Source: JAVBQO01 sp031548885 (GTDB lineage: Bacteria > Patescibacteriota > Saccharimonadia > Saccharimonadales > Saccharimonadaceae). Taken from it: a stretch of DNA of 64,000 bases. Location: contig JAVBQO010000003.1 in assembly GCA_031548885.1 (NCBI GenBank), positions 59,806-123,805 of the forward strand, in the 5' to 3' direction. Below the pieces are notes generated by a model. The model did no database searches. It saw only the letters and a program-made list of their open reading frames with translations, and was not told the DNA's origin. Below are positions 62,076 to 64,000 of the stretch, piece by piece. Position 1 is the first letter of the stretch. The number at the start of each line of letters is the position of its first letter. A program made the translations under genes and the position numbers.

Positions 62076-62543
62076 CTATTTAAGGCCATCAAGAACGGTC
62101 TTAAAACCCTGCGCCAAATCAATCTCGTCGCTAGGTTCCTGGAAATGCAGGGGAGCTAGATCTGTATGCCGCTCACGCACACCACCGTCATGCCGCCCTT
62201 CTGCAGCCTCGCCCAGTTGCCAAAACGTTAACGAAACCTCGTCTCCGTCTTTTTGCGCCTTCATGACTACGCCGCCATATTCAACAGAATATCCAATCTG
62301 GGTCGACCCAGACGTAGCATTGTGTTCAAATGTCGTCACAAACCACACAGGAGTGCCTTCGGGCGTATTCATATTTTGTTGAACATCCATCCGCGTCGTG
62401 CCGTCATCCAGTATCTCATGCTTGATAAACCCTACATGATCCCCCTGCCTTTCGGACTGAACCGCCCCAAGAGAGCCCCAGATGCGCATGCTAATCTGTT
62501 CGATACTATTAAGTTCTTTATTATTTGGATTTTCTATGCTCAT
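62076..62543 (-). CDS. Hypothetical protein downstream of the rRNA genes
   Basis: 155 aa starting MSIENPNNKELNSIEQIS after AAAAAGGAACAAAA. Mostly beta (GDHVGFIKHEILDDGTTRMDV, TPVWFVTTFEHNATSGSTQIGYSVEYGG, VSLTFWQL) with a helical end. No membrane segment or known domain. Lies between 5S rRNA and the KGG gene, same strand as the rRNAs. Lacks GCGAAA. Confidence 0.65.
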   Translation of the reverse strand: MSIENPNNKELNSIEQISMRIWGSLGAVQSERQGDHVGFIKHEILDDGTTRMDVQQNMNTPEGTPVWFVTTFEHNATSGSTQIGYSVEYGGVVMKAQKDGDEVSLTFWQLGEAAEGRHDGGVRERHTDLAPLHFQEPSDEIDLAQGFKTVLDGLK

Positions 62544-62576
62544 TTTTGTTCCTTTTTAATTTCATCCAACAAAGAT

Positions 62577-62600
62577 AAAAGCCCTCCTATTCGGAGAGCT
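62577..62600 (-). terminator. Terminator after 5S rRNA
   Basis: AGCTCTCC/GGAGGGCT (one G-U pair) with a 5-base loop followed by TTTTATC on the minus strand. Confidence 0.75.
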
Positions 62601-62609
62601 TCTATATAA

Positions 62610-62717
62610 TTCGGCACCGTGCTAGTTTCCCACTTGCGCAGTATAATCGCCGCTACCGGGCTTAACTTCTGTGTTCGGAATGAGAACAGGTGTTTCCCCG
62701 GCGCCATGGGCACCGAA
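62610..62717 (-). rRNA. rrf: 5S ribosomal RNA
   Basis: Minus strand reads TTCGGTGCCCATGGCGCCGG..., contains CCGAACACAGAAGTTAAGCC (loop B/C region of 5S) and closes with GGTGCCGAA, which pairs with the 5' end (9 bp including G-U). About 108 bases, directly behind 23S. Confidence 0.93.
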
Positions 62718-62914
62718 CCTCGTAAAAAACTTCGCAAAGTTTTTCGCAAAATCGGCGTCCATTTGAATTTTCAAGGTATACACGAAATATACATCTTAAA
62801 CAAATTTATGTCAATCGCATCCAACGAATCAGATTTGACGTGTTGAATAAACAACTACCAACTCAGTCTACCTCACCTTTCGCAACATCTCTATTACGAA
62901 AAGCAAGGACATAA
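62718..62914 (-). other. 23S-5S spacer, no tRNA seen
   Basis: About 200 bases with GCGAAA-type motifs (TTTCGCAAAATCGG) and A/T-rich DNA. No tRNA cloverleaf found by eye. Confidence 0.5.

Positions 62915-64000
<1,086 letters not shown>

Noticed and set aside
62540..62749. 69-codon minus-strand ORF
   Set aside because: It overlaps the 5S rRNA gene and has no protein character.

Overview
The window looks like a chromosomal segment of a Patescibacteria/CPR bacterium, most likely Candidatus Saccharibacteria (TM7). This is inferred from gene content and style. Informational proteins are compact (IF-2 of 588 aa, EF-Ts of 198 aa), PrmC carries NLPY instead of NPPY, UGA is used as an ordinary stop, there are many single-pass surface proteins of unknown function, and the classic rpsB-tsf-frr-uppS-rseP string is kept without pyrH, cdsA or dxr. 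The hexamer GCGAAA/TTTCGC is strikingly common on both strands, and many genes have a TATAAT-like box 6-8 bases before the start codon, so leaderless mRNAs are probably common.

Layout. 1-7.3 kb (minus): 3' part of an envelope/translation cluster read as rpsB, tsf, a 114-aa protein, frr, uppS, rseP, a CPBP protease and murD (cut by the window edge), with a foreign-looking 88-aa gene on the opposite strand. 7.4-12.5 kb: small membrane proteins, rpmE, prfA-prmC. 12.5-19.4 kb: htrA, a membrane protein, an LCP cell-wall ligase, lepB, parB, an inserted small gene and parA. 19.4-27 kb: surface proteins with sortase-like tails, rplU and a large membrane protein. 27-28.9 kb: a zincin, galU and a GC-rich small gene. 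29-33.5 kb: a T-box leader, an SGNH hydrolase and an ileS with an internal Nudix domain. 34-39 kb: VKOR, thioredoxin-like, nrdR, ftsZ and ftsA. 39-48 kb: map, adk, yqeY, rpsU, a candidate small RNA, recJ diverging from priA, and def-fmt. 48-55 kb: large repetitive surface proteins with two paralogous small proteins. 55-62.5 kb: infB, a frameshifted ART-like gene, rpsA, a ROK kinase, a zincin, and a KGG protein. 62.6-64 kb: 5S and the 3' part of 23S rRNA, minus strand.

Most distinctive points: (1) isoleucyl-tRNA synthetase with a complete Nudix hydrolase domain inserted just before the KMSKS loop; (2) a T-box riboswitch with canonical antiterminator geometry in front of the SGNH-ileS operon; (3) a palindromic element of about 100 bp inserted in the same reading frame in two unrelated conserved proteins, MurD and RecJ; (4) a second palindromic element in recJ and in the rpsB-tsf spacer; (5) pervasive leaderless promoters, including one palindromic -10 box shared by two divergent genes. 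I saw no tRNA gene, CRISPR array, transposase, phage gene or parS site.
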